From: Haemophilus sp.
GTDB taxonomy: Bacteria > Pseudomonadota > Gammaproteobacteria > Enterobacterales > Pasteurellaceae
Direction: 5' to 3'
Assembly (NCBI GenBank): GCA_019423025.1
Contig: JAHZCD010000001.1
Span: 347,537 to 411,536, forward strand
Length of the DNA: 64,000 bases
The position numbers and the translations under genes are program-made. Below, piece by piece: positions 45,452 to 53,648 of the stretch (the first letter of the stretch is position 1; the number at the start of each line of letters is the position of its first letter). Under the pieces are notes generated by a model that did no database searches, was not told the DNA's origin, and worked only from the letters and a program-made list of their open reading frames with translations.

Positions 45452-46750
45452 TTATTCTCCTAACACATTTAAAATTTCTTTTACAATTTCATCAATAACT
45501 GTAACCGTAACAGAATTCCCTAGCTGTTTAAATGCTTGTGCATTTGATACATTAAATTGAAATTCATCAGGAAACCCCTGTAATCTCGCCGCTTCTTTAA
45601 TAGATAATTTACGCTTAATATCCCATAATTTAGGAACACGATTCGCAATAATTGTTGGTGCATAAGTATCTAAACAAGCATAAAAAGCTTCTTGAATTTG
45701 TGTTTTAGCAAAATCACCTACATGAAATCTTAATGAACCATCAGCTTTTAAAAAAGAAAATACACCATATTTTCCTTTTTTAGTATTTGGTGCATACATA
45801 GAATTATCATGTTGAACTCGTTCAGTTAAATGATAATTTTCAAAATGATATGCAATTCTATCTAATTCAAATTTAGGTAATGTTAAAGCTGGATCTTCTA
45901 AATCAAGATCTACAATATCTCTTAATGTTGTTTTAGGTGCATTACCAATAGGAAATCTGAATTTTCCATTATCAATATCACTGCGAATAGCTACACAATA
46001 CCAACGCTCTCTAAATTGTGGCACACCAAAATGATAGCTATTCAAAATAGTCCAGTAAGTATTATACCCAGCTTCATTTAATGCACTCAATGCGATATGC
46101 ATTGTGTTTCCTTTATCATGAGATTTAAAACCTTTTACATTTTCTAATAATGCTACCTTAGGCTTTTTAGCTTCTAAAATTCTTAAAACATCAAAAAATA
46201 ATGTTCCACGAGTTTTATCTTCAAATCCTTGCGTTTTTCCTGCATAACTAAATGGCTGGCAAGGAAACCCAGCTAATAAAACATCATGTTCTGGAATATC
46301 GTTTTCACTAATTTTTGTAATATCGCCAAAAGGCGTTTCGGCATGATTTAAACAATATGTTTTTTGAGCAAAACTATCAAACTCTGATGAAAATACACAT
46401 ACACCATTATTTACTTGAGCACCTAATCTAATCCCTCCAATACCTGCAAAAAGGTCAATAAATCTAAATCTAGCCTTTTGAGTTGGCTTTAATTTTAAAT
46501 CAGAATAAATAAGTTCAAAAAAATCACTCTCTTTCTCATATAACTTATTAGACTTTAGGATATTTATTACTTCTTTTTTCAATTCTTTAGCGTTTTTAAT
46601 CTCTCTTTTAGCGAATAAATCACTATCTGTCGCAAGAGCATGTAGCCATTGTTCAATAACAGAATTTGGCATAGTTCCTTCAGGGCTATGCTGTATAGCT
46701 AAGGGGTGTAATAACTCTACTATTTTGGAATATTTATTATCTGATTTCAT
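45452..46750 (-). CDS. DNA (cytosine-5) methyltransferase, restriction-system partner
   Basis: A 432-residue enzyme methylating cytosine C5 in a specific but unknown site. Motif I is FIDLFAGIGGIRLG (97-110). The catalytic Cys164 is in GFPCQPFS (motif IV), ENVKG (203-207) is motif VI, and QFRERWYCVAI (245-255) is motif VIII. RLQGFP and QLGNSV (389-414) are motifs IX and X. About 95 residues precede motif I, an unusual N-terminal extension. It is the first gene of the cassette and probably protects host DNA from the McrBC-like pair. The Shine-Dalgarno is poor; TATATA/TATAAA sequences lie just upstream. Confidence 0.88.
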   Translation of the reverse strand: MKSDNKYSKIVELLHPLAIQHSPEGTMPNSVIEQWLHALATDSDLFAKREIKNAKELKKEVINILKSNKLYEKESDFFELIYSDLKLKPTQKARFRFIDLFAGIGGIRLGAQVNNGVCVFSSEFDSFAQKTYCLNHAETPFGDITKISENDIPEHDVLLAGFPCQPFSYAGKTQGFEDKTRGTLFFDVLRILEAKKPKVALLENVKGFKSHDKGNTMHIALSALNEAGYNTYWTILNSYHFGVPQFRERWYCVAIRSDIDNGKFRFPIGNAPKTTLRDIVDLDLEDPALTLPKFELDRIAYHFENYHLTERVQHDNSMYAPNTKKGKYGVFSFLKADGSLRFHVGDFAKTQIQEAFYACLDTYAPTIIANRVPKLWDIKRKLSIKEAARLQGFPDEFQFNVSNAQAFKQLGNSVTVTVIDEIVKEILNVLGE

Positions 46751-46770
46751 AATTTACATTTTATATAATC

Positions 46771-46793
46771 AGGGGCGTATTCAATACGCCCCT
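46771..46793 (-). terminator. Perfect 10-bp stem-loop between valS and the methyltransferase
   Basis: AGGGGCGTAT and ATACGCCCCT pair exactly around TCA. Only a weak T-rich stretch follows on the minus strand. It may be the valS terminator or a dispersed short repeat. It also lies in the methyltransferase promoter region. Confidence 0.55.
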
Positions 46794-46809
46794 ACATTTT
46801 ATTACCGCC

Positions 46810-49674
46810 TTATAAGGATTCAATCGCTTTATATTGCTCTTGGATTTTTTCTAATCCTGATTGGTATTCCGCTTGTTTTTCACGTTCTTTCGTAATCACC
46901 GCTTCAGGTGCTTTAGCCACAAAAGCTTCGTTGCTAAGTTTGTTCTCGATACGTTTAACTTCATTTTGATATTTTTCAATCTCTTTGGTTAAACGGGCAA
47001 GCTCTGCTTCTTTATTGATAAAGCCCGCCATTGGCACGAGTAATTCCGCATTGCCGACGAGTTTCGCTACCGCAAGTGGTGCTGTTTCGTTTGCGGCTAA
47101 CAATTGAACGTTGTCTAATTTCGCCATGGCTTTTAAAAGAGCGGTCTGTTTTTCGAGAATTTTTGCATTTTCTGCACTTAAATTACGGAATAACAGATCT
47201 AAGCCTTTGCTTGGTGCGATGTTGCTTTCTGCACGAATATTACGTACCGCAACGATCACTTCTTTTAACCACTCAATTTCAGCTTCTGCTTCTGGATCAA
47301 AGCCGTCTTCTTCCACTTGTGGGAAAGGTTGTAACATAATGCTGTCAGCCGTAATGCCCACAAATCCTTTCACTTTTTGCCAAATCTCTTCAGTAATAAA
47401 TGGAATAAGTGGATGTGCTAAACGTAATAATTTCTCTAACACGTGAACCAAGGTTTGGCTTGCTGCACGGATTTGTGCTGCATTGCCATTTGCAAATACA
47501 GGTTTAGTCAATTCTAAATACCAGTCACAGAATTGGTTCCAAGTAAATTCATAAATCGCATTGGCACAAAGGTCGAAGCGGTATTGGCTTAATGAGTTAC
47601 GGAAAGTTTCTACTGTGCGATTAAATTCTGATTGAATCCAACGATCCGCTAATGAGAATTCGATCTCGCCTTCGCTTAAATCTAATTTCTCATTCGTTAA
47701 GACGAAACGACTTGCATTCCACAATTTATTACAGAAGTTGCGGTAGCCTTCTAGGCGTTTCATATCCCAGTTAATATCGCGACCGTTTGAAGCAAGTGCG
47801 GCTAATGTGAAACGTAATGCGTCTGTACCGTGAGCTGCAATCCCTTCTGCAAACTCTTTGCGGGTCGCTTTAGCAATTTTTTCTGCTAATTGCGGCTGCA
47901 TCATGTTGCCAGTACGTTTTTCAAGTAAATCTTCAAGGCTAATGCCGTCAATCATATCGATTGGGTCAAGCACGTTACCTTTCGATTTCGACATTTTTTG
48001 GCCTTGCTCATCACGGATCAAGCCTGTTACATACACCGTTTTGAATGGCACTTGTGGTTTGCCATTTTCATCTTTCACAAAGTGCATCGTAAACATAATC
48101 ATACGCGCAACCCAGAAAAAGATGATATCAAAACCTGTGATTAACACATCCGTTGGGTGGAACATTTTGAGTTCTTTGGTTTGCTCCGGCCAACCTAAGG
48201 TAGAGAACGTCCATAAGCCTGATGAGAACCACGTGTCTAACACGTCTTCATCTTGTTTGAGTTCAACCGCAGAATCTAAGTTATATTTTGACCGCACTTC
48301 TTCTTCGTTACGCGCGACATACACATTGCCTTCCGCATCATACCACGCAGGAATACGGTGTCCCCACCAAAGTTGGCGAGAGATACACCAATCTTGAATA
48401 TCACGCATCCAAGAGAAGTAAAGGTTTTCATATTGTTTCGGTACGAATTGGATTTCGCCGTCTTCCACCGCTTTAATCGCCACATCAGCAAGCGGTTTCA
48501 CGCTCACATACCATTGGTCGGTTAACATCGGCTCAATCGGCACGCCACCACGGTCACCATAAGGGACTTTCAAATCATGTGGCTTAATTTCGTCTAATAA
48601 ACCTAGTGCTTCAAAATCTGCCACGATTTTCTTACGTGCAGCGAAACGCTCTAAGCCACGGTAATCCGCAGGAATAGTCGCTTCATAACCTGCAAGTGGT
48701 TTTCCGTCAGTACCGATAATTTCCGCTTCATCACGAATATCTGCATTTAAAGTTAACACGTTAACCATCGGCAAGCTGTGACGTTTACCCACTTCGTAGT
48801 CGTTAAAGTCGTGCGCAGGGGTGATTTTCACCACACCAGTACCGAATTCACTATCGACATATTCATCGGCAATAATCGGAATTTCACGGTTTGCCAATGG
48901 CAGAACCACTGTTTTACCGATTAAAGATTGATAACGCTCATCTTCAGGATGCACCGCCACCGCCGTATCGCCCAACATGGTTTCCGGACGCGTGGTTGCC
49001 ACCACTAAATAATCTTTACCGTCTGCCGTTTTTGCACCATTTGCTAACGGATAACGGAAATGCCAAAGGGAACCTTTGCTCTCTTTATTTTCAACTTCTA
49101 AATCAGAAATCGCAGTGTGAAGTTTTGGATCCCAGTTTACTAAGCGTTTGCCACGGTAAATCAAGCCTTCTTCATGCAAGCGAACAAATACTTCTTTTAC
49201 CGCGTTAGATAAACCATCGTCCATAGTGAAACGCTCACGTTCCCAGTCGATTGAGTTACCTAAACGACGCATTTGTTGGCTGATTGTGCCGCCTGAATAA
49301 GCTTTCCAGTCCCAAATTTTGTTGATGAATGCTTCACGACCATAATCGTGGCGGGTTTTACCTTCTTCTGCCGCAATTTTACGCTCTACCACCATTTGGG
49401 TTGCAATACCCGCGTGGTCTGTCCCCGCTTGCCATAAGGTGTTATGCCCTTCCATACGGTTAAAACGGATTAAGGTATCCATTAAGGTTTGTTGGAAAGC
49501 ATGCCCCATGTGCAAAGAACCTGTCACGTTCGGCGGCGGAATCGCAATGCAATAGCTCGGCGCATTTTCATTTTCAGACGGTTTAAAATAACCGCTCTCT
49601 TCCCAATGTTGATAAAGGGCTTGTTCTACCGCAGACGGATTAAAACGGTCTGCCATTTCGAATTTTTGTGTCAT
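46810..49674 (-). CDS. valS: Valyl-tRNA synthetase
   Basis: A 954-residue class I aminoacyl-tRNA synthetase that charges tRNA-Val and edits misactivated threonine. HIGH-type signature: PPPNVTGSLHMGHAF. The KMSKS loop is GQKMSKSKGNVLDP. The editing domain shows TTRPETMLGDTAVAVHP. A C-terminal coiled coil (KEAELARLTKEIEKYQNEVKRIENK) is present. In many gamma-proteobacteria holC is immediately upstream. Here three features separate them (lipoprotein, yqfB and a repeat). Confidence 0.98.
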   Translation of the reverse strand: MTQKFEMADRFNPSAVEQALYQHWEESGYFKPSENENAPSYCIAIPPPNVTGSLHMGHAFQQTLMDTLIRFNRMEGHNTLWQAGTDHAGIATQMVVERKIAAEEGKTRHDYGREAFINKIWDWKAYSGGTISQQMRRLGNSIDWERERFTMDDGLSNAVKEVFVRLHEEGLIYRGKRLVNWDPKLHTAISDLEVENKESKGSLWHFRYPLANGAKTADGKDYLVVATTRPETMLGDTAVAVHPEDERYQSLIGKTVVLPLANREIPIIADEYVDSEFGTGVVKITPAHDFNDYEVGKRHSLPMVNVLTLNADIRDEAEIIGTDGKPLAGYEATIPADYRGLERFAARKKIVADFEALGLLDEIKPHDLKVPYGDRGGVPIEPMLTDQWYVSVKPLADVAIKAVEDGEIQFVPKQYENLYFSWMRDIQDWCISRQLWWGHRIPAWYDAEGNVYVARNEEEVRSKYNLDSAVELKQDEDVLDTWFSSGLWTFSTLGWPEQTKELKMFHPTDVLITGFDIIFFWVARMIMFTMHFVKDENGKPQVPFKTVYVTGLIRDEQGQKMSKSKGNVLDPIDMIDGISLEDLLEKRTGNMMQPQLAEKIAKATRKEFAEGIAAHGTDALRFTLAALASNGRDINWDMKRLEGYRNFCNKLWNASRFVLTNEKLDLSEGEIEFSLADRWIQSEFNRTVETFRNSLSQYRFDLCANAIYEFTWNQFCDWYLELTKPVFANGNAAQIRAASQTLVHVLEKLLRLAHPLIPFITEEIWQKVKGFVGITADSIMLQPFPQVEEDGFDPEAEAEIEWLKEVIVAVRNIRAESNIAPSKGLDLLFRNLSAENAKILEKQTALLKAMAKLDNVQLLAANETAPLAVAKLVGNAELLVPMAGFINKEAELARLTKEIEKYQNEVKRIENKLSNEAFVAKAPEAVITKEREKQAEYQSGLEKIQEQYKAIESL

Positions 49675-49705
49675 TATTATTCTCTTTAACTAACTTACAA
49701 TCTAA

Positions 49706-50347
49706 CTACTCACATTCAGGAAGATCCCATTTTCTTGCGGGAATTTCATTCTTATAACGAATAATAGTATCATTTTCGCTGAGTAATCCATCTAATGTAT
49801 AATGTCTCTTTGTTGTTTCACTATAAGTATCCTTTTTATAAGTCCCATTTTTATCCGGCAAAAGATAGAAAATCTCATTAATATCCTCATCCATCTTTAA
49901 AATTGGTATAGGTTTATTAGCTATTCGTTGAAAATAATAATACCCTTTATTCTCAATAATAAATTTAAAAGTTTGAGAGCTTATATTGGAATTATTAGAT
50001 CTTTTTGTTAATTGCACATAGGATCCAGCCTTTACTCTACTTTCAGATAAATATTTTTCGGAGTCTTTAAATGGTGAATTATTAAATACTCCATTTTGAA
50101 AATCAGGTAGAAAAAGCTCACGTAAAACTAAAACTCTTCGAGGGCCATCTTGTACTAAACATTGCTTAACATCATCTTTCTTATAAATAGTTATAAGATG
50201 AGTTGCGTAATTTTTTACACTTAATGTGCCATAGTCACTACCTGCATAATCTTTATACTTCGGATATATCCCATCGAAACTAAGACATGCAGACAACGAC
50301 TGAAAAATAGGAAGTAATAAAATCAGTCTAATATATTTTATATGCAT
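49706..50347 (-). CDS. Hypothetical lipoprotein
   Basis: A 213-residue protein with a signal peptide and lipobox LSAC (LPIFQSLSACLSF, Cys at about 21). The mature part is polar, rich in Lys, Tyr and Asn, and contains two further Cys residues (KQCLVQDG and the terminal LPECE). I do not recognise the family. It is more AT-rich than its neighbours, lies 31 bases from valS, and 12 bases after yqfB. It could be a surface or periplasmic accessory gene. No partner is evident. Confidence 0.6.
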   Translation of the reverse strand: MHIKYIRLILLLPIFQSLSACLSFDGIYPKYKDYAGSDYGTLSVKNYATHLITIYKKDDVKQCLVQDGPRRVLVLRELFLPDFQNGVFNNSPFKDSEKYLSESRVKAGSYVQLTKRSNNSNISSQTFKFIIENKGYYYFQRIANKPIPILKMDEDINEIFYLLPDKNGTYKKDTYSETTKRHYTLDGLLSENDTIIRYKNEIPARKWDLPECE

Positions 50348-50359
50348 AATTCCCTCTGA

Positions 50360-50665
50360 TTATTTTATCTTAAAATTGATTAATACGAACTTATCTTCAC
50401 TAGGATAAATCGCCTTAATCACCTCTTTCAATTCCGCCAAACTCATATTCTCCTGCTTCGCATGTTGTTCTGTCAGTTCATCAAGAGTAATCGGCGATAC
50501 ACTTAACACTTCAATCGTGCAGAAATATTGATTATCTTCAAATCGACCAACACGTAAGATATCGCCTGCTTTAAAATGGCTTTCGGATTTATCTCGAATG
50601 GTGATGGTTTTACGTCCAGCGAGAATATCTGCTTCGAATCGTTGATAAAAGGTAATATCGTTCAT
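50360..50665 (-). CDS. yqfB: ASCH-domain N4-acetylcytidine amidohydrolase YqfB
   Basis: A 101-residue protein very similar to E. coli YqfB, which hydrolyses N4-acetylcytidine. The ASCH core AGRKTITIRDKSESHFKAGD contains the equivalents of catalytic Lys21 and Thr24 (Lys19, Thr22 here). Glu72 of KQENMSLAELK matches the E. coli Glu74. It is downstream of the double-hairpin repeat and upstream of the orphan lipoprotein gene. Confidence 0.92.
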   Translation of the reverse strand: MNDITFYQRFEADILAGRKTITIRDKSESHFKAGDILRVGRFEDNQYFCTIEVLSVSPITLDELTEQHAKQENMSLAELKEVIKAIYPSEDKFVLINFKIK

Positions 50666-50697
50666 AAAGTGCGGTCAATTTTTAAGTATTTTTGTAA

Positions 50698-50816
50698 CCA
50701 TCCCCTCTTTGGCAAAGAGGGGTTAGGGGAGATTCGGCAGAAGTTATATCAACCTCATAAAGAAATTCACGCTTGTTATCAAATCTCCTCCAGCCCCTCT
50801 TTTCTAAAGAGGGATG
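50698..50816. repeat. MITE/BIME-like element: two inverted hairpin arms around a ~46-bp core
   Basis: The left arm (50698-50734) contains CCCCTCTTTGGCAAAGAGGGG, a 9-bp stem, then TTAGGGGAGATT. The right arm (50781-50816) is its imperfect inverse: AAATCTCCTCCAGCCCCTCT followed by an 8-bp hairpin CCCTCTTT/AAAGAGGG. The arms together form terminal inverted repeats of about 36 bp. No open reading frame is inside. The element fills the gap between yqfB and holC. No second copy was seen in the window. Confidence 0.7.
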
Positions 50817-50829
50817 TTTTTTTATATCG

Positions 50830-51261
50830 TCATACCTGCTCCGTACTCAACGTCCAGCCTAACTGTCTCAGTTGTTTATAACGTTCACGTGCTTGAGCTT
50901 TTTGCATTTCTTCTACTGGTACAAAATCAATTAATTGTGTAAAGCTGTGGCTAAAATCCGGCACTTCCATTTGTAAATTGATCAGCAAATCACGGCGTTG
51001 GGCATTGCGTTTGCCTTTCCAACTAATCTCAATTGGCGGTGCATATTGTGTTGCTTCGCCTGAAAGATTATGAGGAACAAACTCATTCGGATCCCTTTGC
51101 CATAATGCTTCATCAATTAAAAATGCTTGCTCTTCTGTTTCGCATGCGATTAAAACTCGCTTGCCTAAACGCCACGCTTGAGCGGCAAGATCACAGGCAA
51201 GTTGCTCAACTGTTATCTTCTTTTCTGGATTTAAGAGATAAAATTGTGCGTTTTTTGCCAT
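50830..51261 (-). CDS. holC: DNA polymerase III chi subunit
   Basis: A 143-residue clamp-loader accessory protein that links the replisome to single-stranded DNA-binding protein. Visible blocks: AQFYLLNPEKKITVEQLACDL, GKRVLIACETEEQAFLIDEALW, PNEFVPHNLSGE. Length matches E. coli HolC (147). It is divergent from fumC. The repeat at 50698 lies after its stop. Confidence 0.93.
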   Translation of the reverse strand: MAKNAQFYLLNPEKKITVEQLACDLAAQAWRLGKRVLIACETEEQAFLIDEALWQRDPNEFVPHNLSGEATQYAPPIEISWKGKRNAQRRDLLINLQMEVPDFSHSFTQLIDFVPVEEMQKAQARERYKQLRQLGWTLSTEQV

Positions 51262-51384
51262 GATTGCGACTTCTCCATTTATCGTTTTGTAAACTGGCGG
51301 ATTTTATCAAAAAAGCAGCAAAAAATAAATCATCTACAAGGTGATTAAAGTAAATAGAAAAAACACGGAAATTTTTTACCGCAC

Positions 51385-51407
51385 TTTTATGATCTACATC
51401 ACAAAAG
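51385..51407. promoter_or_regulatory. CRP site between holC and fumC
   Basis: TATGATCTACATCACA is the complement of TGTGATGTAGATCATA, with T/A-rich flanks. It fits TGTGA-N6-TCACA with one mismatch. It is centred about 103 bases upstream of the fumC start and may regulate fumC. Confidence 0.7.
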
Positions 51408-51498
51408 TAACTTTTAACCTTTATGTTACATTCCATTCATAACTCGCAGGTGTTAGAATTTTGAAGATTTATTTTATTTTCGATGATAGGAGTATCAC

Positions 51499-52893
51499 AT
51501 GGCATTTCGTATTGAAAAAGACACTATGGGCGAAGTTCAAGTTCCTGCAGATAAATACTGGGCAGCACAAACCGAACGTTCCCGTAACAACTTCAAAATT
51601 GGTCCGGCTGCCTCTATGCCGCACGAAATTATTGAAGCGTTTGGTTATTTGAAAAAAGCCGCTGCTTTCGCAAACTGTGATTTAGGTGTATTACCTGCAG
51701 AGAAACGTGATTTAATCGCAACCGCCTGTGATGAAATCCTTGCAGGAAAATTAGATGACCAATTCCCGTTAGTCATTTGGCAAACCGGTTCAGGTACACA
51801 ATCAAACATGAACGTGAACGAAGTGGTGGCAAACCGCGCTCACGTTTTACATGGTGGTAAATTAGGTGAAAAATCTTTCGTTCACCCAAATGATGATGTG
51901 AATAAATCACAATCTTCAAATGACACTTTCCCAACTGCAATGCACATTGCGGCATACAAAAAAGTGGTTGAGCACACTATTCCTTGTGTAGAACGTTTAC
52001 AAAAAACGTTCGCACAAAAAGCGGCAAAATTTAAAGATGTGGTAAAAATTGGTCGTACTCACTTAATGGATGCAACCCCATTAACATTAGGTCAAGAATT
52101 CTCTGCTTATGCAGCACAATTAGATTTCGGTTTACGCGCACTAAGAAATACCCTTCCACACTTAAGTCAATTAGCACTTGGTGGTACCGCTGTTGGTACA
52201 GGTTTAAATACACCAAAAGGCTATGATGTGAAAGTGGCGGATTACATCGCGCAATTCACTGGCTTACCATTCGTGACTGCTGAAAACAAATTTGAAGCGT
52301 TAGCAGCTCACGATGCGATTGTGGAAACACATGGTGCAATTAGACAATTAGCGATGAGCTTATTCAAAATTGCAAACGACATCCGTTTATTAGCATCAGG
52401 CCCTCGTTCAGGTATCGGTGAAATCTTAATTCCTGAAAATGAACCTGGTTCTTCAATCATGCCGGGTAAAGTGAACCCAACTCAATGTGAAGCGTTAACC
52501 ATGGTGTGTGCACAAGTATTCGGTAACGATACCACTATCGCGTTTGTTGGTTCACAAGGTCACTTCCAATTAAACGTATTTAACCCTGTAATGGTGGCGA
52601 ATTTCTTACAATCTGCACAATTATTGGGTGATGCTTGCGTATCATTTGATGAACACTGCGCAACTGGTATTCAACCAAACTACCCACGCATTAAACAACA
52701 ATTAGAAAATTCATTGATGTTAGTAACCGCACTTAATACCCACATCGGTTACGAAAATGCAGCGAAAATTGCGAAAACTGCACACAAAAATGGTACAACC
52801 CTACGTGAAGAAGCGATTAACTTAGGCTTAGTTTCAGCCGAAGATTTCGACAAATGGGTTCGTCCAGAAGATATGGTGGGTAGCTTAAAATAA
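51499..52893 (+). CDS. fumC: Fumarate hydratase, class II
   Basis: A 464-residue iron-independent fumarase that interconverts fumarate and malate. Signature: GSSIMPGKVNPTQCE, with substrate-binding QTGSGTQSNMN and KSQSSNDTFPTAMH. GRTHLMDATPLTLGQE carries an active-site His. An ATAGGAG ribosome binding site precedes the ATG. It is monocistronic, with its own terminator, behind a CRP-type site. Confidence 0.98.
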   Translation: MAFRIEKDTMGEVQVPADKYWAAQTERSRNNFKIGPAASMPHEIIEAFGYLKKAAAFANCDLGVLPAEKRDLIATACDEILAGKLDDQFPLVIWQTGSGTQSNMNVNEVVANRAHVLHGGKLGEKSFVHPNDDVNKSQSSNDTFPTAMHIAAYKKVVEHTIPCVERLQKTFAQKAAKFKDVVKIGRTHLMDATPLTLGQEFSAYAAQLDFGLRALRNTLPHLSQLALGGTAVGTGLNTPKGYDVKVADYIAQFTGLPFVTAENKFEALAAHDAIVETHGAIRQLAMSLFKIANDIRLLASGPRSGIGEILIPENEPGSSIMPGKVNPTQCEALTMVCAQVFGNDTTIAFVGSQGHFQLNVFNPVMVANFLQSAQLLGDACVSFDEHCATGIQPNYPRIKQQLENSLMLVTALNTHIGYENAAKIAKTAHKNGTTLREEAINLGLVSAEDFDKWVRPEDMVGSLK

Positions 52894-52915
52894 ACTCACC
52901 CAATAATTTGATGTC

Positions 52916-52938
52916 AAAGGCAGGTATTCCTGCCTTTT
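52916..52938 (+). terminator. fumC terminator
   Basis: AAAGGCAGG, a short loop and CCTGCCTTTTT after the fumC stop. Confidence 0.85.
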
Positions 52939-52992
52939 TATTTGTGTTTTTTTAGAGGGCTTTTTTGTTATAATCACGGCAATATTTTTGAT

Positions 52993-53607
52993 ATGAAAAA
53001 AACTATGAAACTAAAATTTATTATTGCTGCCATTTCAGCCTTATTTTCTACCGCACTTTTTGCCCAATGGCAACCGGTCGGCAATGCTGAATACACATGG
53101 GGGCCATTCCATGTTTATACTGTCGGCTTATATTCTGAAACGGGGTCATATGAAAAAAATGAACGCCCATTAATGTTTTCGATTAAATATGAGAAACCAG
53201 TTGAAGGGAAAAATTTCGCCATTGCTTTAACCAAAGAAATGGAAGCCCAAAACTTAAGTAAAGATGACACCACCGCATGGCTCAAGAAAATGCAGGAAAT
53301 CTTTCCTGATTTTTCACCAAGCGACATCTTAAATTTTGTTGCCTTAGCGGATAAAGGCTATTTTGTGTTAAATGACACCGTGTTAGATCACGAATTCGAT
53401 CAAAAATTTACACAAGCGTTTATTGATGTGTGGCTTTCAGATAAAAGTAGTTTTATCAAATTACAACCGCAATTATTAGGTAAAGAAAAACCGGCTCACG
53501 ATAGCAAAGAATTTCAACATCAACCGGCAAGCGAGCCTTTTGATGAAGAAAATACGATGCCGGAATTACCACCAAATTACGATTTTAAACAAGACGCAAA
53601 AGGATAA
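52993..53607 (+). CDS. Exported chalcone-isomerase-like domain protein
   Basis: A protein of about 204 residues. The signal peptide (IIAAISALFSTALFAQ) is followed by a chalcone-isomerase-like fold (NAEYTWGPFHVYTVGLYSETG, LKKMQEIFPDFSPSDILNF, VWLSDKSSF). Such domains in proteobacteria are periplasmic and of unknown function; flavonoid chemistry should not be assumed. The frame is open from 52942, but the start at 52993 directly precedes the signal peptide. Neither start has a clear Shine-Dalgarno. The C-terminal tail is acidic and Pro-rich. Confidence 0.7.
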   Translation: MKKTMKLKFIIAAISALFSTALFAQWQPVGNAEYTWGPFHVYTVGLYSETGSYEKNERPLMFSIKYEKPVEGKNFAIALTKEMEAQNLSKDDTTAWLKKMQEIFPDFSPSDILNFVALADKGYFVLNDTVLDHEFDQKFTQAFIDVWLSDKSSFIKLQPQLLGKEKPAHDSKEFQHQPASEPFDEENTMPELPPNYDFKQDAKG

Positions 53608-53612
53608 ACAAG

Positions 53613-53640
53613 AAGGGCGAACATGATATGGTTCGCCCTT
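53613..53640. terminator. Bidirectional terminator between the chalcone-isomerase-like gene and rimK
   Basis: AAGGGCGAAC and GTTCGCCCTT form a perfect 10-bp stem with flanking A and T runs. Confidence 0.85.
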
Positions 53641-53648
53641 TTCTTTTA

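Noticed and set aside
41279..46750. BREX or other phage-defence island reading of the three-gene cassette
   Set aside because: No PglZ, BrxC/L or adenine methyltransferase is present; the motifs fit a McrB-type motor with a C5 methyltransferase.
52942..53607. Longer start for the chalcone-isomerase-like protein
   Set aside because: The added 17 residues precede the signal peptide, and the region overlaps the end of the fumC terminator.
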